DNA from: Symbiodinium natans | Lineage: Eukaryota; Sar; Dinophyceae; Suessiales; Symbiodiniaceae | Assembly (NCBI GenBank): GCA_905221605.1 | Contig: CAJNDS010000508.1 | Coordinates: 58,567-122,566 of the forward strand | Reading direction: 5' to 3' | Length of the DNA stretch: 64,000 nt | Translations under genes and position numbers: made by a program | In this document: piece after piece, positions 51,260-60,896 of the stretch | Position numbering within the stretch: position 1 is the stretch's first letter | Layout of the letters: every line of letters starts with the position of its first letter | The notes under the pieces: model-generated | Seen by the model: the letters and a program-made list of their open reading frames with translations, nothing else | Told to the model about the DNA's origin: nothing | Database searches by the model: none

Positions 51260-52120
51260 TCACTATGTGATGGTTCCTGTCACTTTTGTTGCTCATGGTA
51301 TTGCTAGTTGGTATGTTCGAGTTTCCGTATCTGCAAGCATGACAAGTGATGTCGCGAATCATTCTCCTTCCAGCCAGGTGCGTTCATTCCGCACAAGCCC
51401 GCACTCTGAAGCCGCACCCTTTTCAAACGCTGTTCCCAGCAAGGTTCCTTCGCAGCCGAAATTTGCGCTGCGAGGCATATGGATCTCAGTAAGATGCAGA
51501 CAAGAAAGCATTGACAAAAGAAGCCTGTAGCTCCGACAAAGTCGTTGAGCCCTTTGACATCCCCTGCTGCCATGGCCCGTACGCCGAATCGAGCAGACCA
51601 TGGCACAGGCGATGTTCAGGGACGTATCGACACGCTGAAGCGGCTAACAATGCTATCCGGCTGCAGTTGTGGCAGGGGTTGCTGCTCCTGTTGTAGTCAC
51701 GTGGTTTCATGTGGCCATATGAGATTTTTTTGTTCGTCGGCCACAATCATCTGCACAGGCAATCGTGTGACAGAGCTTGTGTCACTCTGATGGCACTCGG
51801 CATTTTGACTGTAGGACTTGTCCCTGTCCTTTGTACCCAGAACAGCGCACAGACTAACACACTGCCAGACCGAGACAGACGACATACAAGCACACGAGTA
51901 CACCTCAAAGATTGTTGCATTGAGCTGGTGTGTGATCATCTTGTTGAGGAGAGCACTTGCATGGGCAACTCGCGTTCTTTGTTGCTTGGGTTGTGACATC
52001 TTGCGGCAAGCAGGACTCAAACGCAACCACGCTGGCATGCACACGCATGTCCTAGCGGCCTGTGCATCTTCCAGCACGCAGCGGTAGAAGGGCGCCTTCG
52101 ATGTTTCCTGTTGCACTCAA
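51260..52120. other. Telomere-free interval with ambiguous coding potential
   Basis: Three overlapping frames are open at 51267-51790, plus minus frames at 51304-51606 and 51697-52116. The best is plus 51566-51690, reading MARTPNRADHGTGDVQGR and IDTLKRLTMLSGCS with G/C-rich third positions. No splice ends fixed. Confidence 0.35.
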
Positions 52121-52442
52121 TCGACGAGCATTCCAGATTCACAAAGGTGCCACAGCGACTGTGAACTGTGAACAGCTTGAAGGACGGTATGTCACAAGCG
52201 TGTCGATGCCGTAAACTTGACCGTTGTTTTCACAAACCTGGTCTTCGATAAACATAACAAAGGAGCTGTTGTTGAACCTTTCATGTACAGCGATACTACA
52301 CACAGACAGAGACACAAGGAGATTTCTGGACCCCCCCCCCTTAAGCCGCCTGAAAGAAGCAAAAAAAAACACACACAAACACCACACACACACACACACA
52401 CACACATGCACAGGGAACTTCTCAGTGAGATATCTCAAGCCA

Positions 52443-52508
52443 GCACTGAAGGTCGTCCGAGGCTGAGCGACAGCGGCTGGGCTTTCGGCAAAAGCCAGGC
52501 CCTGCGAG
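52443..52508 (+). CDS. Exon-like island before a 43-bp intron
   Basis: Reads TEGRPRLSDSGWAFGKSQAL and ends GCGAG|GCCTGC (GC donor). Function unknown. Confidence 0.45.
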
Positions 52509-52551
52509 GCCTGCCTCCCCCTCCCTCACCCCCCTCCCCCCCATCTTGCAG
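52509..52551 (+). other. Possible 43-bp intron
   Basis: GC donor, then an almost pure pyrimidine tract, then CATCTTGCAG. Phase across it is not perfectly clear: the best reading of the second exon is off by one base from the first. Confidence 0.4.
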
Positions 52552-52677
52552 AGCTATGCAGAGTTTGCTGCGGCAAGTGGTCGGGACCAGTTTGAGGATG
52601 TGTTGGGGATCTGCGCAGGGTCTCCTTGCCTCCAGATCCACTGCTGGATAAGTCCGTCCGAGATCGTGGAGGGATGA
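52552..52677 (+). CDS. Exon-like island, unknown protein
   Basis: Acceptor CCCATCTTGCAG; reads SYAEFAAASGRDQFEDVLG and SPCLQIHCWISPSEIVEG to TGA. Possibly 3'-terminal. Function unknown. Confidence 0.5.
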   Translation, partial: SYAEFAAASGRDQFEDVLGICAGSPCLQIHCWISPSEIVEG

Positions 52678-52728
52678 TGAACCAATGAAGGAACTAGCTG
52701 CATCAGTTTGACTTGAATCTTAGACATG

Positions 52729-52838
52729 TGTAGTTCTCTACATTAGCGTCCTCTCTCCCCCCCGCATAGCATGATACCTAGAATATGGATTCCCCCCCCC
52801 CCCCCAAGAACGACCCTAGTTTAGAGAACTGCCCACAT
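52729..52838. mobile_element. Family 9 element
   Basis: Ends GTGTAGTTCTCTACATTAG and CTAGTTTAGAGAACTGCCCAC (shared core TAGTTCTCTA). C runs inside. Confidence 0.65.
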
Positions 52839-52852
52839 TGTTCTACTGTTTG

Positions 52853-52939
52853 CTTAAGAAGCCTAAAAGCATGAAAACCAACAATCCCTATATTACCCTT
52901 AATAAGGAAGAATACTCTTATTTTCATGGGGGTTCTTAA
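52853..52939. mobile_element. Family 3 element
   Basis: CTTAAGAAGCC at the left, GGGGGTTCTTAA at the right, CCCTATATTACCCTTAATAA inside. Confidence 0.7.
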
Positions 52940-52954
52940 TGTTGGATCAGGCAG

Positions 52955-53089
52955 GCCACGTCGGCAGGGCCGATCCCTTCGCGGCTTCCGTTGGGCTCGC
53001 TGGAGCTTCTGGACTCGGACCGAGCAGGGGCTGCAGAACCTTTGCCCGTGCCGCGGCCGAATACAGAGCCCAACATGTACTTGGAGGTT
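52955..53089 (+). CDS. Exon between two elements, unknown protein
   Basis: Acceptor TTGGATCAG after the family 3 element; reads GSLELLDSDRAGAAEPLPVP and later TEPNMY, and stops where a family 2 end (CTTGGAGGTTCGTGG) starts at 53090. Strong G/C third-position bias. A second frame is also open. Confidence 0.5.
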
Positions 53090-53233
53090 CGTGGTACTTC
53101 TGAACCAATTATAGCTGTACTTATAACTTGTAACCCACTTATAAGCCCCTTAAGTGTGAGAATGTGCTTATAAGTACCGTTAATGGCAACCGCATGCAAC
53201 CACCATAATTTACATAATTGTGGGCGCGCGCAG

Positions 53234-53395
53234 CTTCGGCAGCCGGCCCAGTCTGCACGGTACGTGGGGCGAGGAAAGAGATGCCGGAGAAACCTTGAAC
53301 CCGCGGCGTACGCGCGCTTGGGGGACGTACCCCCTTGCTTGGCAGCAAAAGCTTGCAGCGTCAGGAGGCTATGACAAACCTTCGGTGCACTTGTG
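53234..53395 (+). CDS. Exon-like island, unknown protein
   Basis: Acceptor GCGCGCAG; reads SFGSRPSLHGTWGEERDAGE and TYPLAWQQKLAASGGYD. The 3' end runs into a GTGCACTTGTGCACTTG repeat. Function unknown. Confidence 0.45.
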
Positions 53396-53483
53396 CACTT
53401 GTGCACTTGTTGTCTGTGCTTGTGTGCTTGTTTCAAAGTAAGCTTGGGTAGGATTCTCGTGAGCGTGTTGCCAAGTACTTCAG

Positions 53484-53614
53484 TAGGGGCTTCAGGAGGG
53501 CCTCAGGGGCTTCCGGGAGCGCCCCATGCTCCCGAAGCAAACTTCAGATGGCTGTCGGCCGGAGGCGAGGGTGCACATTTCGCCACGCCAGCAGAGCAAA
53601 CATCCCTTCCATGA
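53484..53614 (+). CDS. Exon-like island, possible C-terminus
   Basis: Acceptor GTACTTCAG; reads GLPGAPHAPEANFRWLSAGG then AHFATPAEQTSLP and TGA. Gly/Pro/Ala-rich. May end the gene containing the exons at 52955 and 53234. Confidence 0.45.
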
Positions 53615-53841
53615 AGCCATACCACCCAGCAAGCAGGGTACTTGTAGCCCCACTTATAAGTACCCATGAACTACATGAACCTTCAAGTAGGGTTTAGGGA
53701 ATATGTCTTGATTCAGACTAATGACCATTACATGGTCCAACGTAGCTTAGAGTAGATTCCTTAGTTAATGGTTTTGGGCTCTCTTGATAGTTGCAAGGCG
53801 TGACCCCACTTTGCTGCCACATCGCAAATAAGGTTATAACC

Positions 53842-54487
53842 ATAGTAATGTTGGACCCTCTTTAATGTGTAGGGCCCCCCCCCCCCCCGAACAGTCGAGG
53901 CGTGGATGGGATCCTGAATAAAGGGCCCCGGGGTTTTATATGATTTTAATAGGGAGGAGTTTAGATAGATTGAAAAGGGATCCATATGAATTTAAACGGG
54001 AGCCGCGCAAATCGAAAAGTGTATATGAATTTAAAAGGAATCCATAGACTTTTTCCAAATTCGGAGCCTCCGGGCCGGGGCCCGGACATTAAAGAGGGCC
54101 CCGAAACAGTCCCACTATTGAGGGTCCGAGGGAGCCCTTGGACCACCCCCTTGTCGGATGGAACGAAACCAATTTTTCAAATGGTCACTTGAAGGGAATT
54201 AATGGTTTCGGGCCGGTTGGAATTCAGGACGGCCTTTGAAATCCTAAGGCCCGGCTTTAAATTCATAAGGCCCGGCTTTAAGCCGGAGCCTCCGGGCCGA
54301 AACAAGCCCCAAATCCTAAAAAAAGTTTCGGATTTCGGGAACCGTTTGACTTTAAAGAGGACCCTGCAAACAGTCAGGGGGTCCTGAATAATTCGGCCAA
54401 GTTGACTTTAAAGGGGAGGCCCCCTACTAAACAGGGTCCAACATTACTACTTATAACCCCACTTGTAAGTACCCACGAACCTCCAAG
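53842..54487. mobile_element. Nested inverted-repeat element with GGCCCGG palindromes
   Basis: AGTAATGTTGGACCCT (53845) and its complement (54433) bound about 600 bp. Inside, GGAGCCTCCGGGCC is present at 54063 and 54286. The right side abuts a family 2 end (CCCACGAACCTCCAAG, to 54487). Open frames inside are short. Confidence 0.6.
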
Positions 54488-54580
54488 TTTCAGGGCTCAC
54501 CCACACCTTAAACCCTAAACCCTCAACCCTAAACCCCCCTAAACCCTCAACCCTGGGGTGCTGCCCTCCGCGGATTCCAG

Positions 54581-54656
54581 GCTCCTCACAAGTTAGCATC
54601 CGCTGCCTCGGCGAAGCTGCGTGCAGCGTTACTATTCGAGGAGTCTGAGGCCACGC
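54581..54656 (+). CDS. Exon-like island, unknown protein
   Basis: Acceptor GGATTCCAG, donor CACGC|GTTTAGGG. Reads PHKLASAASAKLRAALLFEE, an Ala-rich helix. CCCTAAA upstream and TTTAGGG downstream (54657-54730). Confidence 0.55.
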
Positions 54657-54776
54657 GTTTAGGGTTTAGGGTTTAGGATTTAGAGAGAGAGGGTTTAGGG
54701 TTCAGGGTTTAGGGTTTAGGGTTTAGGGTGTGCTTTGCTGTAGGGCCTGTAGGGTTTCATGTAGGGTTTACACAGT

Positions 54777-55318
54777 TTAGGCCACCCTCCTTGACAGAGG
54801 GCCGAATCTTCCCCACAGCAGCTGCGGCCCTGGAAATGCCTTGCAGCAGCTAGTTAGATGGCAACAGCAGAGCCCCACCTGAAGAACCCAAAGCCCAGGT
54901 TGCCCAAGAATTTTGTAGGAGGTGTTCTTTGTGTCACAACCTGCAACAAAAAGGGCTCTTGAATTCTTAAGGGAAAGATCAGACAAGAACATTCCTAGCA
55001 TTTTTGGGGGCCTTTTGGTCTTGGGAAGCATGCTGCGGCTTTCTGGCTTTCGGATGCTCTTCGGTCCCTGAACATCCCGGCAAACTTGACTTATAGGGCC
55101 GCTACCAAAGGGGTGCAACACTCGGAAGCCGCCGGCGGCAGATTTTCTTCAGTTGGCAGACAGTTTTCTCCATTATGCTTTTAGAAGGTTCGGAGCTGCT
55201 GTAACAGGGCCAGCCCCTTTACGCCAAAGGGATGACCTTAATACAAGCTGCCCAGAAACACCTCGACGGCCAAGACGTGCCAAAACCCTGAATGCAAGGT
55301 AGCCACAACAACCATGCG
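54777..55318. other. Interval with an ambiguous minus-strand frame
   Basis: Minus 54777-55121 is open for 114 codons (ILGQPGLWVLQVGLCCC), without clear splice ends or codon bias. Confidence 0.3.
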
Positions 55319-55430
55319 AAACCCTAAACCCTAAACCCTAAACCCTAAACCCTAAACCCTAAACCCTCAGAGTCCTATCAACCCCGCTTTGCTGTGGCTA
55401 GTCGGGTGCCAAAAAAACCCTCAGAGTCAG

Positions 55431-55482
55431 GCAGCTGAAGTTCGCAACTTCCTTGTCGACAGCGGCCTGCAACCTGCCATGC
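55431..55482 (+). CDS. Small exon, unknown protein
   Basis: Acceptor CAGAGTCAG, reads AAEVRNFLVDSGLQPAM, donor TGC|GTTAAA. CCCTAAA (55319-55366) upstream, TTTAGGG (55543-55591) downstream. With the following exons it may be part of a SAM-domain gene. Confidence 0.5.
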
Positions 55483-55624
55483 GTTAAACCTTAGAGACAC
55501 GGGCTTGGGAGTGACAAACCGCTGTGAGCTTCCCGTGGTTTTAGGGTTTAGGGTTTAGGGTTTAGGGTTTAGGGTTTAGGGTTTAGGGTTTCTGCTGCAG
55601 CCGTGCATCATCCGTTCAAAGCAG

Positions 55625-55700
55625 GCACTCATATGCCGATGCTTTCATTGAGAATGGCTTCGACTGCATGGATGTGGTGCAGGAGTTGCTGCAAGGGTCA
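55625..55700 (+). CDS. SAM-domain-like exon, first half
   Basis: Acceptor TTCAAAGCAG; reads YADAFIENGFDCMDVVQELL, matching the SAM pattern Y-x-x-x-F-x-E-N-x-[FI]-D followed by hydrophobic positions. SAM domains are five-helix protein or RNA interaction modules. Confidence 0.6.
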
Positions 55701-55710
55701 AGGGCCAGGG

Positions 55711-55775
55711 GATTCGCGGCTTGCGCAAAGTCGGGGGAAGTGAGAAGTTGAGACAGCAAATCAACCCAGACCCCT
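55711..55775 (+). CDS. SAM-domain-like exon or frame-shifted second half
   Basis: Reads GIRGLRKVGGSEKLRQQI, like the G-[IV]-x-x-x-G-x-[RK]-x-[KR]-[LI] end of a SAM domain, in a different frame from the preceding piece. A 10-14 base interruption or an indel separates them. Confidence 0.45.
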
Positions 55776-55975
55776 CAGAGGATCCAAAAAGTAGATCCAG
55801 AAAGTAGATCCAAAAAGTAGATCCACTTAAGGGTTCCTAAGTAAATCCAGAAAGTAGATCCAAGAAGTAGATCCACTTAAGGGTTCCTAAGCATGACCCA
55901 ATAGTAGTACCCTATACTACCAGTGGGTCATCCTTCGGAGCCCTTAACGGTTTCTACTTTGTGGATCAAGCCCTA
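55770..55975. repeat. AAAGTAGATCCA and short palindrome repeats
   Basis: AAAGTAGATCCA recurs six times. ACTTAAGGGTTCCTAAG occurs twice, and an inverted pair ATGACCCA...TGGGTCAT lies at 55903-55932. Confidence 0.8.
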
Positions 55976-56048
55976 AACCCTAAACCCTAAACCCTAAGCC
56001 CTAAGCCCTAAGCCCTAAGCCCTCCCATGGTGCCAACCGTCCTGTGAG

Positions 56049-56131
56049 GAAATGGAAGAGCGGCACATGAGAGAGCTGGGCATGAAACCTGGCCACATGA
56101 TCAAGCTGAAGCTGCGACCTGGCAGCTTGGG
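56049..56131 (+). CDS. SAM-domain-like exon, end of domain
   Basis: Acceptor CCTGTGAG; reads RHMRELGMKPGHMIKLKLR, the typical last helix of a SAM domain (L-x-x-L-G-[MI]-x-x-G-H-x-x-K-[LI]). Donor TTGGG|GTTTAGGG. CCCTAAA (55975-56024) upstream. Confidence 0.65.
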
Positions 56132-56330
56132 GTTTAGGGTTTAGGGTTTAGGGTTTAGGGTTTAGGGTTTAGGGTTTAGGGTTTAGGGTGTAGGGTGTAG
56201 GGTGTAGGGTGTAGGGTGTAGGGTTTAGGAGCCTCAGCAGGCCTGGGTTACAAAAGGGTTTAGGAATTAGGGTTTAGGGTTTAGGGTTTGGGGTTTAGGG
56301 TTTAGGGTTTGGGGTTTAGGGCTTAGGGGT
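56131..56330 (+). repeat. TTTAGGG block with TGTAGGG variant run
   Basis: Seven TTTAGGG, then five TGTAGGG units, then mixed units after the ACAAAAGGG motif. Confidence 0.95.
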
Positions 56331-56334
56331 TTCA

Positions 56335-56577
56335 TTCGGGTTTAGGGGCTTCAGCGCTCCTCACCAGCGTGGAGGTTGCAAAGTAGGTCCCCGGCCCAAG
56401 GCGGCTTGCGTCCCGACTGCCATCCAGCAACTTGTCCTGACCATCACACATGTCAAGGGTACCCCCTATGCCACCCTTGCTGGAAATCCCTTTTTTTACC
56501 CGGGTCCTCGGATAGCAGAGTTGGTCAACGTGTTTTCCTGCTAAGCTGCTCCATCGGACCGCCGGCCAGGCCGGCAA
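56335..56577 (-). CDS. Possible minus-strand exon, unknown protein
   Basis: Minus frame including RVKKGISSKGGIGGTLDMCD and RLGPGTYFATSTLV with acceptable codon bias. A plus frame is also open. Low confidence. Confidence 0.25.
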
Positions 56578-56751
56578 AATGCACCGTTGTTTTCAGTATC
56601 TCTTCATTGTCTTGTCGTGCCGTGCTTAGTCCGGATCGTTGTTTTTTCCAAGCCACTCTGCCTTTCTGGTCAAGTAATCGAAGCCTGAACCCTGAACCCT
56701 GAACCCTAAACCCTAAACCCTAAACCCTAAACCCTAAACCCTGTCACTCAG

Positions 56752-56853
56752 CCCACCGTTTCTTTGGTCGCTGTTCTCATACCCTTCGCATCGTCGAACC
56801 AGCCTACGGCCTACGGGGTTGCCCACCGGCGCCTCTCGCTGGTTTCCTTTGAG
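56752..56853 (+). CDS. Exon of 102 bp, unknown protein
   Basis: Acceptor GTCACTCAG and donor TTTGAG|GTGCTAGGG; exactly 34 codons, phase 0, including PTVSLVAVLIPFASSNQP. CCCTAAA (56700-56742) upstream and TTTAGGG (56859-56904) downstream. Confidence 0.6.
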
Positions 56854-56966
56854 GTGCTAGGGTTTAGGGTTTAGGGTTTAGGGTTTAGGGTTTAGGGTTT
56901 AGGGAAGCAATTTACCAGTTTTTGCTCGCAAAAGTCCTGTGAATCTAACCTCGGCGAGGTAGCAAG

Positions 56967-57068
56967 CTCTTCCAACAAGATGTAGCCCGAGGTGCGAGCG
57001 CGCTGGAAAGCAACATCCACCTGACAGCGGAGATGGTGCAGGATGCCTGGCAACAAAACACTGCTTAG
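56967..57068 (+). CDS. Exon-like island, unknown protein
   Basis: Acceptor GGTAGCAAG; reads FQQDVARGASALESNIHL and TAEMVQDAWQQNTA to TAG, a helical pattern. The stop could lie in an intron. Confidence 0.55.
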   Translation, partial: LFQQDVARGASALESNIHLTAEMVQDAWQQNTA

Positions 57069-57148
57069 CTCATGTTCTTGAACCGTGGGCGGCGTGCGAC
57101 CCTAAACCCTCAACCCGATCGCAGGCAGTTTCCCCGTGTGCTTCACAG

Positions 57149-57181
57149 TCACAAGAGCTGGAGGCCCCCCAGACAGCGCAG
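57149..57181 (+). CDS. 33-bp microexon
   Basis: Acceptor TGCTTCACAG, donor GCGCAG|GTGGGG, phase 0: SQELEAPQTAQ. A TTTAGGG block follows at 57214-57266. Confidence 0.4.
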
Positions 57182-57421
57182 GTGGGGCAAGCCGACCTAT
57201 AGCTGGCTTTTTGGGGTTTAGGGTTTAGGGTTTAGGGTTTAGGGTTTAGGGTTCGGGTTTAGGGTAGGTTTAGGGTTTAGGTTTCAGGGGTTTCTTTTAT
57301 TTGTTTAAAAGAAAGCCAGCCCAAGCGAAAATGGAACATGCTCATGGTTCCATGGGAAGTAGGACTGTAGTTGAAGGTGTGTTCCTTACTTAAGGCTTAA
57401 GGGGTCTTGAGCTTTCCGGGG

Positions 57422-57511
57422 CGATCATTTGATGAGGTGCGACGCACGATGCCGGCATCCCCTGCGCAGACCAACCTGGTGGAAGAGGTCTTGAGAAAGA
57501 CTTGCGCTTGA
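57422..57511 (+). CDS. Exon-like island, possible C-terminus
   Basis: Reads SFDEVRRTMPASPAQTNLVE and EVLRKTCA to TGA. Preceded by a family 5-like palindromic segment. Confidence 0.45.
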   Translation, partial: RSFDEVRRTMPASPAQTNLVEEVLRKTCA

Positions 57512-57594
57512 TACCCTAAACCTTAAAATCTCGAGGCGTGGACGTCAGTTTAGCTGGGCGGGGGGGGGCAGGGGGGGCGGGCAAAAATCTCAGG

Positions 57595-57760
57595 GGGGCG
57601 CATCTTGCCAGGGGCCCTCATGCCTGTTCTACACATATATATATATATATATATACTTTTTTACATATTATATATATATAGATATATAATATACACACAT
57701 GTATGTATATATGACATGCTATATCAAGGGTGCATCTTGCCAGGGGCCCTCATGCCTCCT
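57595..57760. repeat. Microsatellite between two copies of a 26-bp segment
   Basis: GCATCTTGCCAGGGGCCCTC occurs at 57600 and 57731 on either side of a TATATA repeat. Confidence 0.9.
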
Positions 57761-58136
57761 GCATGGTGAGCTGGATGAGGCTGCAGAGGCGGATTGGGGG
57801 GCATCTGAAAGTTCTGTTTTTCCGGAGCTCTGAGATGTTTAGGGACTCTTGCAAGATGTTGGGCTTTTGAGCCCTAAACCCCAAAACCTAGGATGACCTA
57901 GAGGGTTGCCGGTTGCAACGCCCAGGCTGTTGCTTTCCGAGAGGCCGTGGAGGCTTGCTGGGTGAGTGCTCCTGCATTGAGGCATCCCATGTGCGCGAAT
58001 CACTGAGCTTTGAGCCTTGAGCCAAAGCAGCCGATGGAAGTCAGCCATGACTTGTGATTTTGCTGTGCAGCGCCCCGAGCTCCCGAACTGATCTGGGTGT
58101 AGAGGTGCCAGAGAGCATCGCGGAACTCGGCGTGCC

Positions 58137-58388
58137 ATGGCCGTCCGACCCGAGAGCATCGAGGAATGGTGCCACCTGGTACCACATCTGCTCTTGGAAG
58201 AGGGTTGGCAGACCATCCTGGAGAATGGCTCATCCTCCATGTCGTGCTGCAGTAGCCCCTGGGGCGGCAGCCTCCTGCGCATCGTCCTTCGGGACCTTCT
58301 GGTCGTGGACCCGCCCGAAGATCCTGCCGATCTTTTGGTTCCTAGGCCCATGTTGGGGGACTTTTGTCTGCTCCCCTATTGGGTGTAA
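58137..58388 (+). CDS. 83-codon coding island, unknown protein
   Basis: Plus frame with very strong G/C bias at third positions, reading IEEWCHLVPHLLLEEGWQTI and LLRIVLRDLLVVDPPEDPAD to TAA. An adjacent coding-like piece in another frame (VEVPESIAELGVPWPS, 58081-58140) may be the preceding exon. Long minus frames (to 170 codons) overlap and look like shadows. Confidence 0.55.
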   Translation: MAVRPESIEEWCHLVPHLLLEEGWQTILENGSSSMSCCSSPWGGSLLRIVLRDLLVVDPPEDPADLLVPRPMLGDFCLLPYWV

Positions 58389-58590
58389 GAGGGTCCTATT
58401 TTCGGACAAACCCCAAACCCTGAACCTGAACCCCCAAACCATAAACCCGAACCCTCAATCCTAAACCCTATGGAAACCCTAAACCCTAAACCCAGGGGTT
58501 CTAAGGGGGCCAGCCGAGGTTCGTCCAGAGACCAAGATATGGAGTTGGCAGGTCAGACCGGAACTCAGCGCCGAATCTTGCACGGAGCTG

Positions 58591-58825
58591 CTCAGTATCA
58601 GAGTAGGTAACCTTCAGCCTTGTTCGGGTAGTCTAATCCCAGTACATTCCCAAAGGTTAACCTCCTAAACCCTAAACCCTAAACCCTAAACCCCTCAACC
58701 CCTAAACCCTAAACCCTACACCCTACACCCTAAACCCTAAACCCTAAACCCTAAACCCAAACCCTAAACCCTAAACCCTAACCCTAAACCCTAAACCCTA
58801 AACCCCAGGTTACTGGACAACTAAG
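58591..58825. mobile_element. Family 10 element carrying a telomeric array
   Basis: Ends CTCAGTATCAGAGTAGGTAA and GGTTACTGGACAACTAAG, with CCCAAAGGTTAACCT as in copy a. About 19 CCCTAAA units with variants occupy 58665-58805 inside it. Confidence 0.7.
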
Positions 58826-58867
58826 GCTGTCGGAGCTGGCCCCTGGAGACTCCTGGTAGCCCAGTGG

Positions 58868-59090
58868 GTAGGGTTTAGGGTATAGGGTATAGGGTTTAGG
58901 GTTTAGGGTTTAGGGTTTAGGGTATAGGGTTTAGGGTTTAGGGTTTAGGCTTTAGGGCTTTAGGGCTTTAGGGTTTTAGGGTTTTAGGGTTTTAGGGCTT
59001 TAGGGTTTACGGTTTTAGGGTTTTAGGGCTTTAGGGTTTTAGGGTTTTAGGGCTTTAGGTAATTTAGGGCTTTAGGGCTTTAGGGCCCTT
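58868..59090 (+). repeat. Mixed TTTAGGG, CTTTAGGG and TTTTAGGG block
   Basis: Heptamers with TATAGGG variants, then octamers CTTTAGGG and TTTTAGGG alternating. Confidence 0.9.
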
Positions 59091-59188
59091 TTTGCCCCGT
59101 TTTTGGGTTTAAGGCTCCCTTCTAAAGTAGCCAGCCCCAAAAAGGCACCCTTCAGCATGATGGTTGCTGGTCCACCGAGGACTGCGTA

Positions 59189-60495
59189 ATGCATTTGTGG
59201 GGGAGGTGGAAGATGCTAAAGCTCTTGGACGTCGTCTTTGGTTGCCTCGACCACTTTAGCCATCACGCAACATTGCGGGAGAGGCTGCGGCGCAACTTCC
59301 CCGAGAGGGGTGATTGTGCCAGTGTCATCCATGATGTTCGACAAGTCCTGGACTGGATTACCTTCACCCGTCGGCAGCCGGACCGATTCTACACGATGCA
59401 ACTGCTGTGCCATAGCTGATAGGTTGCTGCCGTTTAAGCATGCTATAAATCGCCTCAGAACCCGAAGATTAGCCATTTGTCCCCTAGCGAACTGAGCCAG
59501 CAAGGTGTGGGATCCCCTCAGGCATACATCCGACCCAGTGGGTTGTTCCACACCTCCGGCTGACCTTGGACGTTGTGAGATCCACGGCGGCCTGGTACCT
59601 GAACATGCCCGGATGTGTGAGTCAGCGACGCTTCGACCAGACATTCTATGTGGTGCTGACCATGTCCAGTTTTAAGCGTGGTTGGCCGATGATCCCCACA
59701 GATGACCCCGAGGACAAAGACGTCACAGTGATCCAGGCCGGTCAGAGCCAGGGACTTGCCAATTGGGTCCAGTACGTTCCTTTGCAACATGGCCACAGCC
59801 ACTTCTGTTTGTCGGACTACCTTCAACTTTTCTTGGAGAGGATGGGTGAGACCATGCCGGTCCATCAGTCGCTGGATGGTCAAGATGTGTTGCCGTACCA
59901 ATGTGTCGTCGCACGAGAGCACTGGTGTCGAATGCATGAGCGGTTCCACCCAGCCTTTGCCTTGCAAAAGGCTGCGTACCGGCGTGCCAAGGGGGGGAAA
60001 ACAGCACCCAAGATCGTTGAAGACATTGCGCCAAGGTTCTGCCAGGAAGTCAGATTGAGTTCTCTTCTGCAGCGCACCAGCGAAGCGCAAAGAAATATCC
60101 CAACTCGGGTTCACAACACCTTCATCGAAATGGATGAGCGTGGCAAATGTCATCAAAATCCCTCTCGCCATCGGTCAGCACCCCCTGGATGTCACTGCAG
60201 AGCAAGTCAAAACCACTCACCAGCAGCTTTGTCTTGTTGAAGTGCCCCCTTGTAAAGATTGTAAAGGCTGTGGATCGCGCGGTATCCTGTGCAGTTTGGA
60301 CAGGAGTGGCTTGTGAAGGGCTTCGGGGCCGTGTCACGTTGTACACCACAACTTGGCATCGAAGCCAGCCATGTTGAAGATCCGCGCGGCGCAAGGAAAT
60401 CTTGCCAGCGGCCGAGGTGCTGAAGCCAGAAAAAACACTGAAAAGCTCATGTGCGCTGACGACACCTCCGTCGGTGTGCCAGTTCAGCAGATGTA
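59189..60495 (+). pseudogene. Broken or multi-exon gene, unknown protein
   Basis: Consecutive plus-strand coding-like pieces with strong third-position G/C bias: 59189-59419 (LLDVVFGCLDHFSHHATL), 59488-60127 (about 213 codons, including WVVPHLRLTLDVVRSTAAW and APKIVEDIAPRFCQEVRL), 60134-60250 (MSVANVIKIPLAIGQHPLDV), 60250-60377, and 60370-60492 (LASGRGAEARKNTEKLM). Frame changes at about 59420-59488, 60130, 60250 and 60365 could be short introns or frameshifts; the absence of good splice sites at the later ones favours decay. Minus frames of 217 and 169 codons overlap but have poorer codon patterns. No domain recognised, and no telomeric block lies inside. Confidence 0.5.
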
Positions 60496-60719
60496 GGAAT
60501 GTAGGACTCGGCCAACGCACGTAGGGCCAATGCGAGGAGCAAGTGAGTAGCTTGCGAAGATTATCAGAGGCCTGGCGAACTGGGCGGACGCCTGCCGAGA
60601 GCCCCGGGCAAACGGCACCTAGCACTAACAACCGAGCGACGCTCGAGCAGGTGGGTGGGCGGGCTTATAGAGCATCTTGGAATTCAGGTGGTTGAAGCAC
60701 ACCAGGATAAGCCAGGCAC

Positions 60720-60802
60720 ACCCTAAACCCTAGCACATAAACCCCTAACCCCAAACCCTAAACCTCTAAACCCTAAACCCTAAACCCCTAAACCCTAAAC
60801 CC
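60720..60802 (-). repeat. Interstitial telomeric array, CCCTAAA, imperfect
   Basis: About ten units with extra C bases, just 5' of the exon at 60820. Confidence 0.9.
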
Positions 60803-60819
60803 GTTTGACTACCGTGCAG

Positions 60820-60896
60820 GATGCATCGCCAAGCTACGGCCCCACCACCTCGAAGAGGTGCTGCTACCACTGCTACCGACGCCTGGCTCGGCTCCG
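60820..60896 (+). CDS. Exon-like island, unknown protein
   Basis: Acceptor CTACCGTGCAG, donor CTCCG|GTTTAGGG. One frame reads CIAKLRPHHLEEVLLPLLP, another SKRCCYHCYRRLARLR; both are open. The first is favoured by composition. Confidence 0.5.

Noticed and set aside
59518-60631. Minus-strand frames of 217 and 169 codons
   Set aside because: The plus strand over the same bases has much better third-position G/C bias and more natural composition.
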